The notes: generated from the sequence alone by a model not told the origin. A stretch of 64,000 nt of DNA from Bacteroidaceae bacterium (GCA_017529865.1 JAFXNA010000024.1:1-64000); one strand, 5' to 3'. Shown: positions 25,976 through 35,808, counted from the stretch's first letter. Program-made: numbers and translations.

Positions 25976-26524
25976 TTAATCGGCACGAGAGAACGAGAGG
26001 GTCGTTCCGTCTTCGAGAGAGAAGAGGACAAGTGAGTCCTCAGTGAGGAGGTCGATGGCATATTTATCGGTATGGTCGCCACATTCGAAGTAAATATCTT
26101 CTCCGATGATGCTCCACGAGGTATAGTTCTCTTTAAATCCTTCACTTTCGAACATTCCGACCTCTTCAAATGTGAAACTGAAAACACCTGAATCGTCATG
26201 GCTCTCCCAACGATGGAGCAAGGCTGAAAGATTGACAATCCACTGGGCTGTAAGTTCGCCGTCTGCCTGCTTATATATCACGTTGACCGTATCGCCTACG
26301 GCCAAACCACCCTTGGCGTTGTTCTCGTAGACGTAATAGAGTGTATCGCCACCAAATGTGATGAGTTCGAGGGAGTGCATGGACGTTCCGTCGCCCACGG
26401 TGCCGTTAACGACTCGGTCGATTCCCAGATCCTCGACCATTTGTTTCACGGTCTTAGGTTTGGGCGTGTCGATGCATGAGGTTAATGCAAGGAGCAGAGT
26501 GCTCAGGATAAGGATTTTCTTCAT
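25976..26524 (-). CDS. Lipoprotein of unknown function
   Basis: The 182-aa protein has a lipoprotein signal (MKKILILSTLLLALTSC, Cys 17). The body is beta-rich with two similar halves (TYYVYENNAKGGL-type and EDSLVLFSLEDGTTLSFSR), reminiscent of lipocalin-like Bacteroidetes lipoproteins; this is weak. It lies 27 nt upstream of the MG2-like gene on the same strand, so it may be part of one operon and partner that protein at the membrane. Confidence 0.65.
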   Translation of the reverse strand: MKKILILSTLLLALTSCIDTPKPKTVKQMVEDLGIDRVVNGTVGDGTSMHSLELITFGGDTLYYVYENNAKGGLAVGDTVNVIYKQADGELTAQWIVNLSALLHRWESHDDSGVFSFTFEEVGMFESEGFKENYTSWSIIGEDIYFECGDHTDKYAIDLLTEDSLVLFSLEDGTTLSFSRAD

Positions 26525-26567
26525 AATTGGTATGGTTTGATTAGGAGTGTCCAGGAATACCTAGTTC

Positions 26568-26981
26568 CTATGTTAATATGATTCGATTCACAACTCGGGC
26601 GGTAGAGAGGAGATTTCCCTCCTGGTCTTTCATGTCTACGTTCCATACGTGGATGGTGTGGCCTGCAGTGACGAGCGTGGCGTAGCCGATCACCTTTCCT
26701 TGAAGGGGCGACATCTGGATGTGATTGCCTGAAACTTGAATGCCGCAAACCTTGGCGTCCATACCTGCCACATGGAGCGAACCTGCTCCTGCGGCGGTCT
26801 CTGCTAAGGCAAGATAGGCTCCTCCGTGGACGATGCCCATATGCTGACGGGTGGTCGTCGAGATTGGCATCTCCACCACTGCGCTGTCGTCGTCGGTCGG
26901 CACAAAGGTCATGCCCAGAGCCTCCATCAAAGTGTCCTTACGAAACGAGTTCATCACCTCGCATTCTTCTTTCGTCAACAT
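26568..26981 (-). CDS. Hotdog-fold acyl-CoA thioesterase (PaaI/MenI-like)
   Basis: The 137-aa single hotdog domain has the helix-start motif HGGAYLALAETAAGAGS, the conserved Glu (AETAA) being the likely catalytic residue, and QVSGNHIQMS as the second CoA-binding strand. The closest recognisable relatives are PaaI-type and 1,4-dihydroxy-2-naphthoyl-CoA thioesterases of menaquinone synthesis. The substrate cannot be set from sequence, and no men genes lie nearby. Confidence 0.78.
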   Translation of the reverse strand: MLTKEECEVMNSFRKDTLMEALGMTFVPTDDDSAVVEMPISTTTRQHMGIVHGGAYLALAETAAGAGSLHVAGMDAKVCGIQVSGNHIQMSPLQGKVIGYATLVTAGHTIHVWNVDMKDQEGNLLSTARVVNRIILT

Positions 26982-27028
26982 AATGATTAAGTATTTGGTG
27001 CAAATTTACACATTAATATTTATATACC

Positions 27029-27064
27029 AAAAAAATCGGGCAGGAAATCACGTTTCCTACCCGA
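27029..27064 (-). terminator. Rho-independent terminator of the GH127 gene
   Basis: On the minus strand TCGGGTAGGAAA and TTTCCTGCCCGA form a 12-bp stem with one mismatch, followed by TTTTTTT. It begins 19 nt after the GH127 stop. Confidence 0.75.
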
Positions 27065-27082
27065 AATAAATGGTTGTGGGTC

Positions 27083-29578
27083 TTATTTCACGCTCCATTC
27101 GTACAATCCGCACGATTTGTCGGCAGGCTGGACGAGTTCGAGTTTCACAGCGGAGGTCTTTACGGCATCGAACGATACGGTGCAGGCCACACCCTTCGTC
27201 GTTGGATATCCGCTCGGATTCTTTACCTCTACCCAATTACCGGCATTGTCCTTGTAATAGAGTTTCCATGAGTCGGGCACCTTACATCCCTGCCAAGGCT
27301 GGTCGTCGTACCAGTAAACGGTCGAAGTGCTGATAGTGGTTGGCTCCTTGAACTCGTAAGCAAGCCACTCAGTGCTGTTGGTCTTTGGCCACCAGTGAGT
27401 ATATGGAATGCTACGATCATTACCATCGGACGGGATAAGGCGGTCGTTAATCGAACGAAGTGAGGGCAGATTGCGCTGTGAAGCGGTAATCTTCGACTCG
27501 GATGCGATGGTTGGCGGAACGGCAGGGGTGGAGGCGCTGAGGTCTATCGGCAACCAAACTGCCATGTTACCGTTACCACGGTGTGCCCAAGCATAGTAAG
27601 GAATGAGAGTGAGGCGCTCGTCGTCGGCTGTGAGACGTCCACGCTCATCGAATTTCAGCGTCTGGGCATCGGTAATGATGGTCTTCACATTGGTTTCAGC
27701 AATGGTAATATTACCGAACTGATACTTAGGTTCCTGATTGAGCAGTACGGAAAGAACATCGCACTTGTTGTCAGGCCATTCTGCGCAATAAACCAGCGGA
27801 CCACACTCAATGGCAGCACGTCCCTTATCGGCTGCAACCTGACCATTGGCACGTACGAGACGTGGTTCCATGTCGAAGTGTACGTTGATAACATCGCCGG
27901 CCTTCCACTTCGTCTCAAGAACGAAATAACCGTCTTGCATATCACCAACGACCTTCTGACCATTCACGTTGACAGTATAACTGAGGTTCTTCCCATCAGC
28001 GTAGTGGTACAAGTCACTAGGCACTACCTGTCCGCGAACCCATCCTGGGATACGGATCTTCAGCGCAAACTGTCCTGGCGATTTCTTGACGGTCAACTTG
28101 ATGTCACCATCCCAAGGATAGTTGGTCGTCTGTTCAATAGTCACTGCCTTGCCGCCTACTTTCATCGTTGCCTCATTGCTGGCAAAGAGGTTCACGTATA
28201 GAGCGTTGTCCTTCACAGCGTAGATGTACTGTGGGAACGAAGGGATAAAACGAGCCGCATTAGACGGACAACATGCGCAACCAAACCAAGCCTGACGCTG
28301 GTGCTGCCCCATTGACTGGAGGGGATTTGGATAGAAGAACTTACCACCGTCGATGCTAATGCCCGAAAGTACGCCGTTGTAGAGAGTACGCTCGAGGGCG
28401 TCGTAGTATTTCGACTCTCCATGGAGGAGGAACAATCGGTAGTTGAGGTAAACCTGCGCAATAGCCGCACAGGTCTCACAATAAGCGCTCATGTTGGGCA
28501 ATTCATAGTTGCCGCCAAATGCCTCACCTGAAGATGTGGCACCAACACCACCTGTTAGATAGTATTTCTTGCCCACGATGTTCTCCCAAATACGGTCGAT
28601 AGCATCAATGTAGCCCTTATCGCCTGTCAGCGCAGCCACATCGGCCATACCTGCGTACATATATCCGGCACGGACAGCATGACCTACAGCCTCATCCTGC
28701 TGAAGCACGGGCTTGTGGCTCTGAGCATACTCGTCAATCTTGTGAATGTAACCGTCAGCATCACGCAGACCTCCACGACCACGAGTCCACGATGCATCAA
28801 CTTGTCCACGTTGGTCAAGGAAGTACTTCGCCTGCTCCAGATACTTCTTATCGCCCGTAGCGGTGTAGAGTTTTGCCAATCCCATCTCGGCAATCTGGTG
28901 GCCAGGAACAACCTTTGCCTGACCAGGTTTGTTTCCGACTTCTCTACAAACGCAATCTGCATATTTCATTGCGATGGTGAGCAAAGTTTTCTTACCCGTA
29001 GCATTGTAATGAGCCACAGCAGCCTCGCAGAGGTGTCCGAGGTTATAGAACTCGTGCGAAAGATCCTCGACCTTCTCCCAACGCTTCGTTCCTGCCCATC
29101 CGTGCGGATGCTCAGGGTTCTGCGTACGGGCTGTATAGAGATAGCCGTCGGGTTCCTGTGCCGAAGCGATGATAGCAATAACCTTATCGCAATATTTGTC
29201 GATAGGTTCCCCGTTAATCTTAGCATTCGGGTGCGTCTGCATCAAATAAGCAGCACCTTCAAGGGTCTTGTAGGGGTCGGTATCATCGAACGAATAGCCC
29301 ATCACACCGTCCACCTGAAACACTTTCGACGGATCTTTGATATGCTGAGCCGCCTGCGTGAAGTTATCGTAGCGATGTTCGCTCTCACACTTACTGAACG
29401 CCAGCGGAATGGTGACATCGCGGCTCGCTTGGAGGCGCTGACCCCAAAATGTGTTGGGTGTTACCTTTACCGCAGTAAACGGTACGGGTGTAATTGGGTA
29501 GCCCGACTTGTCGCTCTGGGCAAAAATGCTTCCTGTTGACCATATTGCCAACAGGGTACTGATAATGATTTTCTTCAT
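27083..29578 (-). CDS. Glycoside hydrolase family 127 (DUF1680), putative beta-L-arabinofuranosidase
   Basis: The 831-aa protein has a signal peptide (MKKIIISTLLAIWSTGSIFAQ). The (alpha/alpha)6 barrel occupies about 30-430, with the zinc/catalytic set AYCETCA (Glu and Cys) and GCACCPSN (paired Cys, one the nucleophile). Beta-sandwich domains follow, and a C-terminal discoidin-like region (about 690-831: ITASQRNLPSLRSINDRLIPSD, NSTEWLAYEF) could bind carbohydrate. GH127 enzymes release beta-L-arabinofuranose from plant glycans. It is not within a recognisable susC/susD locus, though kduI/kduD lie beyond polA. A lone catabolic gene with its own promoter box and terminator. Confidence 0.85.
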   Translation of the reverse strand: MKKIIISTLLAIWSTGSIFAQSDKSGYPITPVPFTAVKVTPNTFWGQRLQASRDVTIPLAFSKCESEHRYDNFTQAAQHIKDPSKVFQVDGVMGYSFDDTDPYKTLEGAAYLMQTHPNAKINGEPIDKYCDKVIAIIASAQEPDGYLYTARTQNPEHPHGWAGTKRWEKVEDLSHEFYNLGHLCEAAVAHYNATGKKTLLTIAMKYADCVCREVGNKPGQAKVVPGHQIAEMGLAKLYTATGDKKYLEQAKYFLDQRGQVDASWTRGRGGLRDADGYIHKIDEYAQSHKPVLQQDEAVGHAVRAGYMYAGMADVAALTGDKGYIDAIDRIWENIVGKKYYLTGGVGATSSGEAFGGNYELPNMSAYCETCAAIAQVYLNYRLFLLHGESKYYDALERTLYNGVLSGISIDGGKFFYPNPLQSMGQHQRQAWFGCACCPSNAARFIPSFPQYIYAVKDNALYVNLFASNEATMKVGGKAVTIEQTTNYPWDGDIKLTVKKSPGQFALKIRIPGWVRGQVVPSDLYHYADGKNLSYTVNVNGQKVVGDMQDGYFVLETKWKAGDVINVHFDMEPRLVRANGQVAADKGRAAIECGPLVYCAEWPDNKCDVLSVLLNQEPKYQFGNITIAETNVKTIITDAQTLKFDERGRLTADDERLTLIPYYAWAHRGNGNMAVWLPIDLSASTPAVPPTIASESKITASQRNLPSLRSINDRLIPSDGNDRSIPYTHWWPKTNSTEWLAYEFKEPTTISTSTVYWYDDQPWQGCKVPDSWKLYYKDNAGNWVEVKNPSGYPTTKGVACTVSFDAVKTSAVKLELVQPADKSCGLYEWSVK

Positions 29579-29664
29579 AAGGTTTAAATTATTGATGATT
29601 AGTATTGTGATAGCATATTATTAATCTTTTCCACACTAAAACTTTCCTCTCTCAATTCCGGCTG

Positions 29665-29672
29665 CAAAGTTA
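29665..29672 (-). promoter_or_regulatory. -7 promoter box for the GH127 gene
   Basis: On the minus strand TAACTTTG lies about 87 nt upstream of the ATG at 29578. There is no clear -33 box. Confidence 0.4.
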
Positions 29673-29742
29673 CGATGTTTTACCCATGTAACCTTGCGGC
29701 TTTTGCATCATTATTTATCGGTAATCTGTTCAACTGTCCCCG

Positions 29743-32604
29743 TCAATGTGCTTCAAGCCAGTTCTTACCCCATCCGGAATCTGCCACAAGGGGCACATTG
29801 AGCGAGTAGGCCCTTTCCATTTCCTCGATAACCATCTGCTCCAATCGTTCCTTCTCCTCAGGCACCACATTGAAGTTCAATTCGTCGTGAACCTGAAGAA
29901 TCATCTGTGAACGGAAACCTTCATTCCACAGTCGCTGCTGTATACGTGCCATCGCTACCTTAATAATGTCGGCAGCAGTTCCCTGAATCGGGGCATTGAT
30001 AGCATTTCGTTCAGCATAGCCTCTCACCACCGCATTGTGGCTATTGATATCGGGCAGGTGACAGCGTCGACCGAACAACGTCTCGGTGTAACCCTTCTGA
30101 CGAGCAATCTCGACAGACCGCTCCATGTATTCTTTCACCTTTGGATAGGTAGCGAAATACTCGTCAATCAGTTCTTTTGCCTCCCCACGACTCACCTGCA
30201 TACGCTCAGCCAATCCGAAGGTCGTAATACCGTATATAATACCGAAATTGGCGGTCTTGGCCTTCCGTCGCTCGTCTGATGCAACCTCCTCGATGGGCTT
30301 CTTGAATATCTTTGCTGCCGTAGCGGCATGAATATCGTAACCTGTATTGAATGCTTCTATCATGTGGGGGTCGCCACTTAGGTGAGCCATGATTCTTAGC
30401 TCTATCTGACTGTAGTCGGCAGAGAAGAACAGGCATCCTTTATCTGGAATGAAAGCCTTGCGTACCTCTTTCCCGTTATCGTCACGTACAGGGATGTTCT
30501 GAAGGTTAGGATTGCTCGAACTGAGGCGTCCTGTTGCGGTCACCGCCTGATTGTACGAAGTGTGGATGTGCCCTGTCTGCGGATTGATAAGCTGCGGCAG
30601 CGTATCGATGTAGGTAGACAGCAGTTTCTTGTAGCCGCGATAGTCGAGTATCTTCTCCACAATCACATGTTTGCCTTTCAGCGACTGCAACACCTCCTCC
30701 GATGTCACATACTGACCGGTTTTGGTCTTCTTCGCCTTCTCAACAATCTTAAGGCGGTCGAAAAGCACCTCTCCCACCTGTTTCGGCGACGAAATATTGA
30801 ACTCCGTGCCTGCAAGCTGGTACACTTCACGCTCTATTTCGCCCATTTTCGTCGTAAACTCCTTCGAAGTCTCTGCCAATGAATCCACATCAATGCTGAC
30901 TCCGTTCAGTTCCATCTGAGCCAACACAGGCACGAGCGGCATCTCTACCGTCTCAAATAGCCCAAACAGCCCCTCACTCCTCAGTTCTGCTTCAATTTTA
31001 GCTTTCAACTTCAAGGTAACATCTGCATCCTCTGCTGCATAATCGCAAACCGCTTCAGGTGCGACTTCCCGCATTGTCTTCTGCCCTTTTCCCTTCGGAC
31101 CGATGAGTTCATCGATGTGGATGGTCTGATAGTTGAGGTAAACCTCCGCCAAGAGATCCATATTGTGATGCATCTCAGGTTTCAGAATGTAGTGCGCTAT
31201 CATCGTGTCGAACATTTTGCCCTGAACACGAACACCATAGTTTGCCAACACAATGATATCGTACTTCATGTTCTGACCCACCTTCAGCGTCGATGGATTT
31301 TCATACACAGACTTCAGTCTGCCCACCAACTGCTTCGCCTCCTCCTTGTCAGCCGGCACAGGCACATAATACGCCTCCCCTTCCTTGACAGCAAAACTCA
31401 GTCCCACCAGTTCGGCCAGCATCGGTTCTGTGCTGGTTGTCTCTGTGTCGAAGCAGACAATGTCAGCTTCCGTCAGAGTCTTCACCAACTGCTCCATCGA
31501 CTCATCAGTGTTGACCAGATGATAGCTGTGCGGGGTATCGGCAAGTGTAGCCAATGAGGACGCAGCAAAAAGAGACCCAAAATCGCCATTAGCCTGCTCA
31601 TTAGCCTCATTAGGTTCATTCGTCCCTGTAGGCTTATTGGCCTCATAAGGCTCATAAGTTGCAAAGAGGTCCAACTGCCCACTCGATGGAATGGGTTGTT
31701 TTTGAGGTTTCGTTGGTGTAGGGGTTGATACTGCCCCACCTGTCACGCGCTGTAACAGGCTGCGGAACTCCAGTTCCTCGAACAGGGGACGCAAGCGTTC
31801 CATATCGACAGGTTTGCGGCTCAGGAGGTCGAGGTCGAGCGTAATGGGTACGTCCGTCTTGATGGTGACGAGCAATTTGGAGAACCTAATGCCTTCCACA
31901 TTGTCCTCCACTTTCTGGCGTAGTGCACCCTTCAGTTCCGATGACCGTTCGATGAGTTGTTCGATACCTCCGAAGTCTCCGATGAGTTTCACAGCGGTCT
32001 TCTCGCCCACACCAGGACATCCTGGCACGTTATCGCTGGCATCGCCCATCAGTCCCAAGAGGTCGATTACCTGCAAAGGTGACTGGATGCCATACTTCTC
32101 GCAAACCTCTTGCGGACCTAAGACGTCAAAGTCGTTACTGCCATGACGAGGCCGCATCATCTTCACGTTGTCCTTCACCAACTGCCCATAATCCTTATCG
32201 GGAGTCATCATGTAGGTCATGATGTCGCCCTGCTGCGATGCCTGCGTAGCCAAAGTACCAATCACATCGTCGGCTTCATAGCCGGGAATCTCCAATACAG
32301 GGATGCGATATGCCTCCAAAATCTTCTTGATATACGGAACAGCCACACGGATATCCTCTGGTGTCTCTTCACGTTGTGCCTTGTACGCTGGGTATATCTC
32401 ATGACGGAACGTACCACCCTTGGGGTCGAACGCCACACCGATGAAATCGGGGTTTTCACGCTTCAACACCTCTTCCAACGTATTGACGAACCCAAAGATA
32501 GCAGAGGTATTCATCCGTTTGCTGTTGATGCGCGGACTGCGTATCAAAGCGTAATATGCCCGATAGATCAGGGCGTATGCATCAAGCAGTATCAGCTTCC
32601 TCAT
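29743..32604 (-). CDS. polA: DNA polymerase I
   Basis: The 953-aa enzyme has all three domains: 5' nuclease (1-295, LLDAYALIYRAYYAL, PGYEADDVIGTL), 3'-5' exonuclease (about 370-560) keeping the FDTETT metal motif, and polymerase (about 570-953: SADYSQIELRIMAHLSGD, RRKAKTANFGIIYG, QVHDEL). Proofreading therefore looks intact. ATG 32604 (MRKLILLDAY) is chosen; an upstream ATG at 32619 adds five residues that come from an AT repeat. A low-complexity linker (about 310-355) contains EPYEANKPTGTNEPNEANEQ, probably a translated repeat. Replicates and repairs DNA, fills Okazaki gaps. Confidence 0.95.
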   Translation of the reverse strand: MRKLILLDAYALIYRAYYALIRSPRINSKRMNTSAIFGFVNTLEEVLKRENPDFIGVAFDPKGGTFRHEIYPAYKAQREETPEDIRVAVPYIKKILEAYRIPVLEIPGYEADDVIGTLATQASQQGDIMTYMMTPDKDYGQLVKDNVKMMRPRHGSNDFDVLGPQEVCEKYGIQSPLQVIDLLGLMGDASDNVPGCPGVGEKTAVKLIGDFGGIEQLIERSSELKGALRQKVEDNVEGIRFSKLLVTIKTDVPITLDLDLLSRKPVDMERLRPLFEELEFRSLLQRVTGGAVSTPTPTKPQKQPIPSSGQLDLFATYEPYEANKPTGTNEPNEANEQANGDFGSLFAASSLATLADTPHSYHLVNTDESMEQLVKTLTEADIVCFDTETTSTEPMLAELVGLSFAVKEGEAYYVPVPADKEEAKQLVGRLKSVYENPSTLKVGQNMKYDIIVLANYGVRVQGKMFDTMIAHYILKPEMHHNMDLLAEVYLNYQTIHIDELIGPKGKGQKTMREVAPEAVCDYAAEDADVTLKLKAKIEAELRSEGLFGLFETVEMPLVPVLAQMELNGVSIDVDSLAETSKEFTTKMGEIEREVYQLAGTEFNISSPKQVGEVLFDRLKIVEKAKKTKTGQYVTSEEVLQSLKGKHVIVEKILDYRGYKKLLSTYIDTLPQLINPQTGHIHTSYNQAVTATGRLSSSNPNLQNIPVRDDNGKEVRKAFIPDKGCLFFSADYSQIELRIMAHLSGDPHMIEAFNTGYDIHAATAAKIFKKPIEEVASDERRKAKTANFGIIYGITTFGLAERMQVSRGEAKELIDEYFATYPKVKEYMERSVEIARQKGYTETLFGRRCHLPDINSHNAVVRGYAERNAINAPIQGTAADIIKVAMARIQQRLWNEGFRSQMILQVHDELNFNVVPEEKERLEQMVIEEMERAYSLNVPLVADSGWGKNWLEAH

Positions 32605-32605
32605 G

Positions 32606-32680
32606 GCAAAATTATGCATTATGGAACTATAGTTCGACGTAATTAATTATGCATTATGAATTATGCATTATGAATTATTT
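32606..32680. repeat. AT-rich CATTATGAATTATG repeat upstream of polA
   Basis: Units of ATTATGCATTATGAATTATG flank TAGTTCGACGTA. The same TAGTTCGACGTA core occurs in the copy at 60606-60672, suggesting a composite element of defined structure. Confidence 0.6.
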
Positions 32681-32685
32681 AAACT

Positions 32686-33489
32686 TTATTTAGGTTGCTT
32701 CCCTATATAGGCCAGAATTCCGCCGTCAACATAGAGAATATGCCCGTTCACCGCATCACTTGCGTGTGAAGCGAGGAACACAGCCGGTCCACCCAGTTCT
32801 TCTGGGTCGAGCCAACGCCCAGCTGGGGTCTTGGCACAGATAAATGAGTCGAACGGATGACGACTGCCATCGGGCTGCTTTTCACGCAACGGTGCAGTCT
32901 GAGGAGTAGCAATATAACCAGGACCGATTCCGTTACATTGGATGTTGTACTCACCATACTCCGAGCAGATGTTGCGCGTCAGCATCTTCAGTCCGCCCTT
33001 CGCTGCTGCGTATGCACTCACGGTTTCACGTCCCAACTCGCTCATCATCGAGCAGATATTGATAATCTTACCCTCACGACGCTCCATCATCTCAGGGATG
33101 ACAGCCGAACTGACAATATAAGGAGCCACGAGGTCCACATCGATAACCTGCTGGAACTCCTCGCGCCTCATCTCATGCATCGGGATGCGCTTGATGATGC
33201 CTGCGTTGTTCACCAAGATATCAATCTGGCCTACCTCCTTGTGGATGGTTTCCACGAGTGCCTTCACAGCTTTCTCGTCAGTCACGTCGCACACATAGCC
33301 CTTCACGTTCGTGATACCAGCTTCCTTGTAATTATTCAGTCCGCGTTCCAACGCAGCCTCATTGATATCGTTAAACACGATGTTCTTAATGCCTGCAGCC
33401 ACAAAAGCCTTAGCTATGTTAAATCCGATGCCGTAGCTGGCACCCGTAATCCAGGCATTCTTGCCTTCAAGTGAAAATAGATTGTTCAT
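32686..33489 (-). CDS. kduD: 2-deoxy-D-gluconate 3-dehydrogenase / gluconate 5-dehydrogenase-type SDR
   Basis: The 267-aa short-chain dehydrogenase has TGASYGIGF (NAD binding), NNAGI, a catalytic Ser and the Y-A-A-A-K pair, and a C-terminal YVDGG. Adjacent to kduI (54-nt gap), it most likely reduces 2,5-diketo-3-deoxygluconate to 2-keto-3-deoxygluconate in the breakdown of unsaturated uronates from pectin or glycosaminoglycans. Members annotated as gluconate 5-dehydrogenase are similar. Confidence 0.85.
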   Translation of the reverse strand: MNNLFSLEGKNAWITGASYGIGFNIAKAFVAAGIKNIVFNDINEAALERGLNNYKEAGITNVKGYVCDVTDEKAVKALVETIHKEVGQIDILVNNAGIIKRIPMHEMRREEFQQVIDVDLVAPYIVSSAVIPEMMERREGKIINICSMMSELGRETVSAYAAAKGGLKMLTRNICSEYGEYNIQCNGIGPGYIATPQTAPLREKQPDGSRHPFDSFICAKTPAGRWLDPEELGGPAVFLASHASDAVNGHILYVDGGILAYIGKQPK

Positions 33490-33543
33490 ATTTTTTTTAA
33501 TTATGGAGTGAAGAAAAAATATAAGGAGTGACAGAAGTGACTC

Positions 33544-34386
33544 CTATTTAAGATCTGTAATTTTATAGAAATCCTGATCGCCGTAGTCTTGGTTCTCACC
33601 ACCCATACCCCAGATAAAGGTGTAGTTATGGGTCGCTGCTGCCGAATGAATTGACCACTCAGGCGAGAGCACTGCCTGATCGCCCTTCATCCAGATGTGG
33701 CGGGTTTCTTCGATTTCGCCCATGAAATGACACACAGCCTGGTCCTCAGGTACCTCGAAGTAGAAATACGCCTCCATACGGCGGCTATGGATATGAGCTG
33801 GCATCGTGTTCCACACACTGCCCGGTTTCAGTTCCGTCATACCCATCTGCAACTGACACGAGTCGAGGGTCTTCTGCACAATCATGCGGTTAATAACACG
33901 GTCGTTGCTGTCCTCCAGACTTCCAAGTGCCAGTATATCTGCATCTGCCTTTGTCACCTTCTTGCAGGGATATTCCTTGTGAGCTGTGGTAGAGTTGATG
34001 TAAAACTTCGCGGGCTTCTGGGCATCCTTGCTCTCGAACACTACATCACGGTCACCTCGACCGATATAGAGCGCTTCCTTGTAGTCCAGTTCAAAGGTCT
34101 CATCGCCCACACGAACTGTTCCTGCACCACCTACGTTGAAGATACCAATCTCACGACGAGTCGTGAAATACGGAGCCTTCAGTGGGTCGATAGCCTCTAA
34201 CTTCAATGCCTCCTTCACAGGCATCGCACCACCGACTATCATACGGTCGTACATTGAGTAGACCAAGTTCACCTCATCCTCACCAAATACCTTCTCAATC
34301 AAGAAATCACGGCGCAAACGCTGTGTGTCATAATGCTTCGCATCCTCAGGATGAGCCGCATAACGAATCTCATAATTTGTCTTCAT
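33544..34386 (-). CDS. kduI: 5-dehydro-4-deoxy-D-glucuronate isomerase
   Basis: The 280-aa enzyme starts at ATG 34386 ([21 protein letters not shown], the family's usual opening); the frame is open further upstream through the promoter. A double cupin with the zinc motif [16 protein letters not shown] and a later His in [23 protein letters not shown]. It isomerises 5-keto-4-deoxyuronate to 2,5-diketo-3-deoxygluconate, feeding KduD. First gene of a two-gene operon. No lyase or uronate transporter is nearby, so the substrate supply comes from elsewhere. Confidence 0.93.
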   Translation of the reverse strand: MKTNYEIRYAAHPEDAKHYDTQRLRRDFLIEKVFGEDEVNLVYSMYDRMIVGGAMPVKEALKLEAIDPLKAPYFTTRREIGIFNVGGAGTVRVGDETFELDYKEALYIGRGDRDVVFESKDAQKPAKFYINSTTAHKEYPCKKVTKADADILALGSLEDSNDRVINRMIVQKTLDSCQLQMGMTELKPGSVWNTMPAHIHSRRMEAYFYFEVPEDQAVCHFMGEIEETRHIWMKGDQAVLSPEWSIHSAAATHNYTFIWGMGGENQDYGDQDFYKITDLK

Positions 34387-34420
34387 ATTCTTTCTTTTTA
34401 ACGATTTACGATTTTGCTTG

Positions 34421-34452
34421 CAAAGATACAAAAAACTTTTTACACCGCCAAA
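34421..34452 (-). promoter_or_regulatory. Promoter of kduI-kduD
   Basis: On the minus strand TTTG (34449-34452) and TATCTTTG (34421-34428) are separated by 20 nt, matching the Bacteroidetes -33/-7 consensus; 34 nt to the ATG. Confidence 0.65.
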
Positions 34453-34576
34453 CAATAAATCGGATTTTTTGGAAATAAAAGCAATTTGCATATTGCAAAA
34501 AGGCGGAAAATCTCACAAAAAACGGCTGATTTTCAAATTATATTTCAGTTTGCATTTTATATTACAAAAAATATTG

Positions 34577-34584
34577 TATCTTTG
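34577..34584 (+). promoter_or_regulatory. -7 promoter box upstream of the long leader
   Basis: TATCTTTG. A TTTG lies upstream but at 24 nt, so the -33 box is doubtful. If used, the transcript has a leader of about 400 nt before the ATG at 35002. Confidence 0.5.
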
Positions 34585-34591
34585 TAGCTGA

Positions 34592-35001
34592 ATTTGAATA
34601 GGTCTCATAGACTATCGATAGAATGAATCCAAGGTCTATCACCCTCGCTCTTTGAACTGTTTGTTCGCTTTTACAGAGATTGGCTAACGGCAGAATAAAG
34701 AAAAGAGAAAAGTGAAGAAAAAGGGTAAAACAAGAGAGAAACGAGAGAAGAACAACAGAAGAAAAGTAAGGGGAAACTTAAAGGAAAGCGCAGAGAAGGC
34801 AGGGGGAACCCGTGGGTAAGTCCCAGTTACCGAGCCTTTACCTCTACTATAATAATAGGGGCATAGTATCGGCAGATGGCGGGGAGAATTTCAGTTGTTT
34901 TGAGGTAAAAATAAGTAGGAAAATGGTTGTTTGAAAAGTATTGTATAATTTATACATTCATAGACATTAATCATTAACAAATTAATAAAAGTAATATATA
35001 T
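34592..35001 (+). other. Long gene-free purine-rich leader, possibly structured RNA
   Basis: About 410 nt without a credible ORF. It includes a CTATCGATAG palindrome (34609-34618), about 120 nt of almost pure purine (about 34690-34800), and small hairpins (GGTAA...TTACC near 34814-34830; ACTAT...ATAGT near 34845-34868). It could be a regulatory 5' UTR or a separate small RNA; no known family was recognised. Confidence 0.35.
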
Positions 35002-35808
35002 ATGGCAACTATAGACAAAAAAGGATTCAAACACGGGAGAGTAGGAGCGGAAACATACTATGTGAGGAATGGGAAACAAGTCGTGCGCGCGGCAAAGAAC
35101 GAAATGTCGTATGGGGAGAAGAAGAATGCACCGTTCACGAAAAAACAGTTTGTTGAGCAACAGCGTCACGGGCATAACAGCCGGTTGTGGAAAGTTCTGA
35201 AAACGGCATGGTCAGATGTTAACGGGCAAGCGTACTTCGAGGGCGGCTACACGGCTTTCAACCAGTTTATCGCATTGAACCGCCATTTGCCGAATGTATT
35301 TCTGACAAAGTATATGGACAAAGCCACCTTGCTGCTACCAGGAATAGCGGTAAGTGACGGGCCTCTGCCCTCTTTCAATTATGAATCTGGAGAAGTGAAC
35401 GGTGTGCCTGCCTTGCTGACCGATTTGGCTGAAGCTGAAAGAGCAAAGGGAAAGTTGTTGCTCTATGTGCTTCGGCAGGAGGTCGACAAATTCGGCATCC
35501 CCGAGGTAAGTGCAAAGGTGATGGAGCTGAACAACGAGACAAAGGAAGCGAACATAGACACGAAGAGTGTAAACATCGAGACGATCGATGGTTGCATCGC
35601 CCTTACTGGCGATTTATTTGCCGATGAAATGGCCGGTTTTGGCCTCGTTCATATTGTCGACGGCCACGTATCCCCCCAGCGCATCGTCACCCGCTGCACC
35701 TACTATGAGCGGTTCACAGGCGATGAAGTTATGAAAGAGGCAGCCAAGAGTTATGGAACCGTGAAAGATCTTGTTGGTGGTAATTGGAAGTGTACGCCGA
35801 GGAAGTAA
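35002..35808 (+). CDS. Hypothetical protein of unknown function
   Basis: The 268-aa soluble protein has a basic N-terminus (MATIDKKGFKHGRVGAETYY...GKQVVRAAKNEMSYGEKKN), then a helical region (FTKKQFVEQQRHGHNSRLWKVLKTAW) and a beta-rich C-terminal half ending GNWKCTPRK. The opening G-x-V-G-x-x-x-Y-x-x-x-G-x-x-V-x-R followed by a helix weakly resembles DUF6266-type Bacteroidetes proteins. No signal peptide. It has its own long leader and is followed by recN with a separate promoter, so it is probably transcribed alone. Confidence 0.55.
   Translation: MATIDKKGFKHGRVGAETYYVRNGKQVVRAAKNEMSYGEKKNAPFTKKQFVEQQRHGHNSRLWKVLKTAWSDVNGQAYFEGGYTAFNQFIALNRHLPNVFLTKYMDKATLLLPGIAVSDGPLPSFNYESGEVNGVPALLTDLAEAERAKGKLLLYVLRQEVDKFGIPEVSAKVMELNNETKEANIDTKSVNIETIDGCIALTGDLFADEMAGFGLVHIVDGHVSPQRIVTRCTYYERFTGDEVMKEAAKSYGTVKDLVGGNWKCTPRK

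Noticed and set aside
28679..29539. 286-codon plus-strand frame opposite the GH127 gene
   Set aside because: No recognisable motif; the minus-strand gene has a signal peptide and catalytic residues.
32604..32619. polA start at 32619
   Set aside because: The extra five residues come from an AT-rich repeat; MRKLILLDAY is the usual start.
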